From the NCBI RefSeq assembly GCF_050483325.1, contig NZ_JBCMYF010000017.1, forward strand, positions 1 through 64,000: a stretch of DNA of 64,000 bases. The letters are read 5' to 3'. Each line of letters begins with the position of its first letter. The first letter of the stretch is position 1. Of the stretch, positions 61,696 through 64,000 are shown one piece after another. This DNA comes from Bacillus_P idriensis_A (lineage in GTDB: Bacteria; Bacillota; Bacilli; Bacillales; Bacillaceae). The position numbers and the translations under genes are program-made. A model generated the notes under the pieces. The model worked only from the letters and a program-made list of their open reading frames with translations, was not told the DNA's origin and searched no databases.

Positions 61696-61896
61696 ATGTA
61701 TAAAAAACTTTGCAATCGCTGTTATCAGCCATCATTCAGCAGCTGTCCTGCAGATCGGTGGATTTGTCCAATCTGCACAAATGATCTGACAAACATTAAA
61801 GCTATTCGATCGGTGCATACGGCTAAATTTAATCCGGAAAAATATATTTCCAACAATAGGATGAAATTACCCGATCATGTTAATAAATACGCATAA
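61696..61896 (+). CDS. Small putative zinc-ribbon protein
   Basis: This 66-residue protein begins MYKKLCNRCYQPSFSSCPADRWICPIC. The pairs CNRC (6-9) and CPIC plus a lone Cys at 16 suggest a zinc ribbon. The rest is basic and polar. GGGGGA lies seven bases before ATG 61696. It is likely in one operon with the DUF5658 gene. I recognise no named family. Confidence 0.68.
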   Translation: MYKKLCNRCYQPSFSSCPADRWICPICTNDLTNIKAIRSVHTAKFNPEKYISNNRMKLPDHVNKYA

Positions 61897-61901
61897 TAAA
61901 A

Positions 61902-61936
61902 ACGTTCTGGCAAAATACCGGAACGTCTTTGTTTAT
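61902..61936 (+). terminator. Terminator after the zinc-ribbon gene
   Basis: ACGTTCTGG (61902-61910) pairs with CCGGAACGT (61918-61926) with one G-T pair, then CTTTGTTTATT. Confidence 0.7.
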
Positions 61937-61982
61937 TATTAATTCGGCTTAATTCAGTTTCATGTGGCACCGATAGTGAAAA

Positions 61983-62030
61983 GCACCAAATGAATTAAAC
62001 CTGATTTTTAGGTTTTTTTCAATTTGGTGC
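61983..62030. terminator. Palindromic terminator of sinR
   Basis: GCACCAAAT (61983-61991) pairs with ATTTGGTGC (62022-62030); inner AAACCT/AGGTTT (61997-62015) pairs too. It lies 10 bases past the minus-strand sinR stop. Confidence 0.72.
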
Positions 62031-62039
62031 ACGAATTTA

Positions 62040-62375
62040 TTATTTATCTTGGTTCATTTTCCACCGGTTAAATTCAAGAAATTCACGAAATTGATCCTTC
62101 GTCACACCAGAATTCATCGCTTCTTTCACAAGGTTTGCCCATTCATTATCAAGATTATCTTTTTTAGTCTCATAGATGGCTTCTTCTAAAATCAGGGTAT
62201 TCATAGATACTCCCAGCACGGATGAGACTTTTTCAAGAAATTGAACAGAAGGGTTAGACTGCAGATTCCGTTCAATTGAACTCAAATACGATTTAGCAAC
62301 ACCAGCGCGATCAGCAAGTTCTGATAGAGAAAGTCCTCGTTCTTTGCGGTATTTACGGATGCGTTCACCAATCAT
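62040..62375 (-). CDS. sinR: Master repressor SinR
   Basis: This 111-residue protein has an N-terminal XRE DNA-binding domain (LSLSELADRAGVAKSYLSSIERNLQSNPS) and a C-terminal SinI-interacting domain (NEWANLVKEAMNSGVTKDQFREFLEFNRWK). SinR represses matrix and related genes and is antagonised by SinI. AAGGTGATC lies just before ATG 62375. It lies downstream of sinI on the same strand, as in B. subtilis. A TATAAT near 62401-62396 suggests an additional promoter between them. Confidence 0.92.
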   Translation of the reverse strand: MIGERIRKYRKERGLSLSELADRAGVAKSYLSSIERNLQSNPSVQFLEKVSSVLGVSMNTLILEEAIYETKKDNLDNEWANLVKEAMNSGVTKDQFREFLEFNRWKMNQDK

Positions 62376-62470
62376 ATGATCACCTTCCCAGAGCCATTAT
62401 AGCATATAACGAAGGTGGTGTTATATATATAGAACAATTTTTACAAAAAAATATGTACAATTCTAGCTTG

Positions 62471-62602
62471 TCAATTTTTAAGTGTTTGCGTTTTCAAAAA
62501 TTCTCTAATTTCTTCTTTGCTGATGCCCATTTCCAATGCTGACAGGATTAACTCTTTCCATTCCTGATCCATCTTCTCTACATCCTTCATTAACATCTCC
62601 AT
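62471..62602 (-). CDS. sinI: Anti-repressor SinI
   Basis: This 43-residue protein, too short for routine calling, has the sequence core MDQEWKELILSALEMGISKEEI, the SinI dimerisation hook that binds SinR. AGGAGGAG (62615-62608) is six bases from ATG 62602; a longer frame to 62653 runs into the riboswitch and is not used. The gene follows a c-di-GMP-I riboswitch, so its translation is probably ligand-controlled. It is shorter than B. subtilis SinI, lacking the disordered C-terminal tail. Confidence 0.9.
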   Translation of the reverse strand: MEMLMKDVEKMDQEWKELILSALEMGISKEEIREFLKTQTLKN

Positions 62603-62616
62603 TTTATCTCCTCCTA

Positions 62617-62634
62617 AAATACATCTCAGTATTT
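62617..62634 (-). promoter_or_regulatory. Expression-platform hairpin before the sinI ribosome site
   Basis: On the minus strand AAATAC (62634-62629), TGAGAT loop, GTATTT (62622-62617). It begins directly after the riboswitch P1 stem and ends two bases before AGGAGGAG. No U run follows, so translational rather than transcriptional control is more likely. Confidence 0.55.
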
Positions 62635-62716
62635 CAGGCAGTCCAGCCATCATAGTTTTTGTGAACCTTAGATCTGTGACTTTGCGTCCTTGCCTTTCAG
62701 CAAGTTTGCCTTTGTC
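62634..62716 (-). ncRNA. Cyclic di-GMP class I riboswitch (GEMM-I) in the sinI leader
   Basis: Read on the minus strand, P1 is AGGCA/TGCCT (62711-62707 with 62640-62636). It encloses the invariant GGCAAAC, a P2 hairpin CTTGCT-GAAA-GGCAAG with its GAAA tetraloop, then GGACGCAAAG, and P3 GTC-A-CAG/CTGGAC. The TCTAAG...TATGA internal loop is the tetraloop receptor. The positions I equate with Vc2 G20, A47 and C92 fall in conserved bases. It lies 32 bases upstream of the sinI start. The match covers every structural part of the family. Confidence 0.93.
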
Positions 62717-62797
62717 TGATTATGTGCAATCGTCCGTTTTGCATAAATCAATGTTTGTTTCTTTAGTCCTTAAGGTTAATGTATCTTATTTACTACT

Positions 62798-62841
62798 ATT
62801 ATAAAAAATGATTTTTACTTTTTCTGCTGAATTGTGTCGAT
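62798..62841 (-). promoter_or_regulatory. Candidate Spo0A-dependent promoter of sinI
   Basis: On the minus strand TATAAT (62803-62798) has no good -35. TGTCGAT, one base off the Spo0A box TGTCGAA, lies at 62835-62841 on the plus strand, close to the -35 region. A perfect TGTCGAA (minus strand) is at 63016-63010. This would fit Spo0A control of sinI as known in B. subtilis, but it is tentative. The AT-rich remainder of 62842-62965 holds nothing else I recognise. Confidence 0.4.
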
Positions 62842-62966
62842 TGCAAAAAAAAAATTAATTTTTTTGAAAATATTAGAATTAATTGGGTGTAAATTCCTTT
62901 ATTGTAGGCATTTTGATGGGTTTTGTTTTTAAGAAACGACAGGAAATTTTTCGAAATAATACAAAT

Positions 62967-63006
62967 GGCAAAATCCCATTTTCTTTATTGAAAATGAAAT
63001 TTTGCC
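62967..63006 (-). terminator. Hairpin after yqhG
   Basis: GGCAAAAT plus CATTTTC (62967-62983) pair with GAAAATG and ATTTTGCC (62990-63006), with a 2x2 internal mismatch, just past the yqhG stop. Confidence 0.65.
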
Positions 63007-63016
63007 GTTTTCGACA

Positions 63017-63811
63017 TTAATTGAATGCATTTTGCGACAAATAAAAAATACCTCCATTGACAATCGATACATTTATTTGCGGATCATATAATTCTTTTAA
63101 TGCTTCTTTTTCTAATTGATAGGCTTCCGGTTTTTCATCAAGATCTTCATAAAAATGGCTGAGAAGCATCATATCAGCATTCCAGCGCTGTCTGGCATCT
63201 TCCGCCCATGAGTGATCATCCTGCTCAATAATGGATTGAATATAGTTTTGAATTCGATTTAAGCCGCTTTGTTCCTTAATCATGGGGGAGGTCGTAAAAC
63301 AAAGATCAGGAATGCGGGGAGTAAGCGTCATTTTTTCCAATTGATCCTGGAAGTTTTCAATGATTGCGCCGCTGATTAAATGGAGACCGATTGAATATAG
63401 CTGGTCCTTCTTTTTATCACTCTGATAAGATACCATGATAGTTACTCCAAGCCATGGATGCAGAGATTGCGATCTTCCTTTGTTCAGAGGACTTTCATAA
63501 AGGCGGATGTGGCTTCCGAGCTTCTTGCTCGTCCTGAAAATTTGATGGAGCCGCGGTGCACCAAAATGCATGATTTCTCCTTTTAAATCTTCAGGAACCT
63601 GTTTTGCATCTGTAAGAAATGTCAGCTGCATTGGATTTGGAATACCGCCGGTTTTTTCAAGATAGGTCCAGTAAAAAGGCCGATTCATCAGCTCTTTATC
63701 CATTTCAATTGTTAACTGCACAGTCATAAATCCTGGCTGTTTATCTGTGATCTGGCATGAATTTGCCGTGAAGAAACTTTCTAAGAATTGGCTGATCTCT
63801 TGCTGCAGCAT
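63017..63811 (-). CDS. yqhG: YqhG family protein
   Basis: This 264-residue soluble protein of unknown function matches YqhG: it opens MLQQEISQFLESFF, with MTVQLTIEMDKELMNRPFYW and GVTIMVSYQSDKKK in the middle and SVLNGGIFYL-like ending (VSIVNGGIFYLSQNAFN). AAGGAGGC lies before the ATG. It is upstream of sinI on the same strand and just downstream of a helicase gene, the B. subtilis order yqhH-yqhG-sinI-sinR. Confidence 0.88.
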   Translation of the reverse strand: MLQQEISQFLESFFTANSCQITDKQPGFMTVQLTIEMDKELMNRPFYWTYLEKTGGIPNPMQLTFLTDAKQVPEDLKGEIMHFGAPRLHQIFRTSKKLGSHIRLYESPLNKGRSQSLHPWLGVTIMVSYQSDKKKDQLYSIGLHLISGAIIENFQDQLEKMTLTPRIPDLCFTTSPMIKEQSGLNRIQNYIQSIIEQDDHSWAEDARQRWNADMMLLSHFYEDLDEKPEAYQLEKEALKELYDPQINVSIVNGGIFYLSQNAFN

Positions 63812-63835
63812 ATCTTCTAGCCTCCTTGCCTAATG

Positions 63836-64000
63836 TTATTTATCATTTGCAGCTTTTTGTTCTGAGCGTTCCTCCTCTGCAAAATGAAGGATGGATGTTA
63901 AATTTTCCATTTTGATTTTCATTTCGCCCTCGCTTTTAGATTGGAAGAGAATGTCCTGCAAATGATCTTCAAAATTGGAAATTTCCAGTTTGGTTAAGAT
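63836..64000 (-). CDS. yqhH: Probable SNF2-family helicase YqhH, C-terminal fragment (partial at window edge)
   Basis: The minus strand from the window edge is open for 54 codons (ILTKLEISNFEDHLQDILFQ... to ...SEQKAANDK, then stop). The sequence is a charged helical tail with no diagnostic motif. It is called YqhH only by synteny with the yqhG-sinI-sinR block. The stop is 24 bases before the yqhG start. Confidence 0.6.
   Translation of the reverse strand: MLTKLEISNFEDHLQDILFQSKSEGEMKIKMENLTSILHFAEEERSEQKAANDK

Noticed and set aside
62471..62653. Longer 60-codon reading of sinI starting at 62653
   Set aside because: The extra N-terminus would translate the riboswitch P1/P3 region and lacks a ribosome site. 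AGGAGGAG at 62615-62608 sets the start at 62602.

Overview
The window comes from a Bacillus-like firmicute (Bacillaceae). It has low G+C, strong AAGGAGG-type ribosome binding sites, many GTG/TTG starts, and a gene order that follows the Bacillus subtilis segment from ccpN to yqhG. Gene names are given by recognising protein sequence and synteny; no database was searched. Many starts were moved downstream of the longest reading frame, using Shine-Dalgarno spacing and remembered family N-termini.

Layout. 1-176: an intergenic repeat with a 54-base perfect direct repeat. 295-5648: ccpN, yqfL and the yqxD-dnaG-sigA macromolecular synthesis operon. 6032-9815: an acyl-CoA dehydrogenase with a near-perfect promoter plus cre site, then cccA and trmK-yqfO. 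9860-20501: ispH, yqfQ, cshB-nfo, yqfT, yqfU, a zinc uptake operon (znuC-znuB-zur), yqfW, yqfX, ispG, yqfZ. 20725-26446: a methyl-accepting chemotaxis protein, yqgB, a Na/Pi cotransporter, yqgC, sodA. 26569-34840: yqgE, pbpA and the pstS-pstC-pstA-pstB-phoU phosphate operon behind a textbook PhoP box array. 34885-40041: yqzC/yqzD, then a three-gene alpha-glucan cluster (DUF4912-like protein, GH57-GT4 fusion, nucleotidyltransferase). 40159-53364: rpmG, yqgN, a DUF92 protein, yqgO, a rhomboid protease, yqgQ-glcK, an LTA synthase-like enzyme, yqgT to yqgY, mgsR. 53847-53918: tRNA-Gln. 54115-58872: the comGA-comGG transformation pilus operon, aroK, yqzE. 58873-62602: a variable block where B. subtilis carries tapA-sipW-tasA. 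Here it holds an XRE regulator relic, a tyrosine phosphatase, yqzG, two SinR-like repressors, a DUF5658 membrane protein and SinI. 62603-63016: the sinI control region. 63017-64000: yqhG and the end of a probable SNF2-type helicase.

The most interesting region is the sin locus. The leader of sinI on the minus strand contains a complete class I cyclic di-GMP riboswitch aptamer (about 62634-62716) ending just before the sinI ribosome binding site. This would put a c-di-GMP sensor directly on the anti-repressor of the biofilm/motility switch. A second SinR-like gene nearby has a perfect 15-base AGAACAA-A-TTGTTCT palindrome filling the spacer of its own promoter, and related GTTCTTT sites lie in the region. 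A second theme is phosphate: PhoP-box arrays with 11-base periodicity lie before pstS, before the chemotaxis transducer gene and, less clearly, before the Na/Pi cotransporter. This suggests that uptake and sensing are co-regulated.
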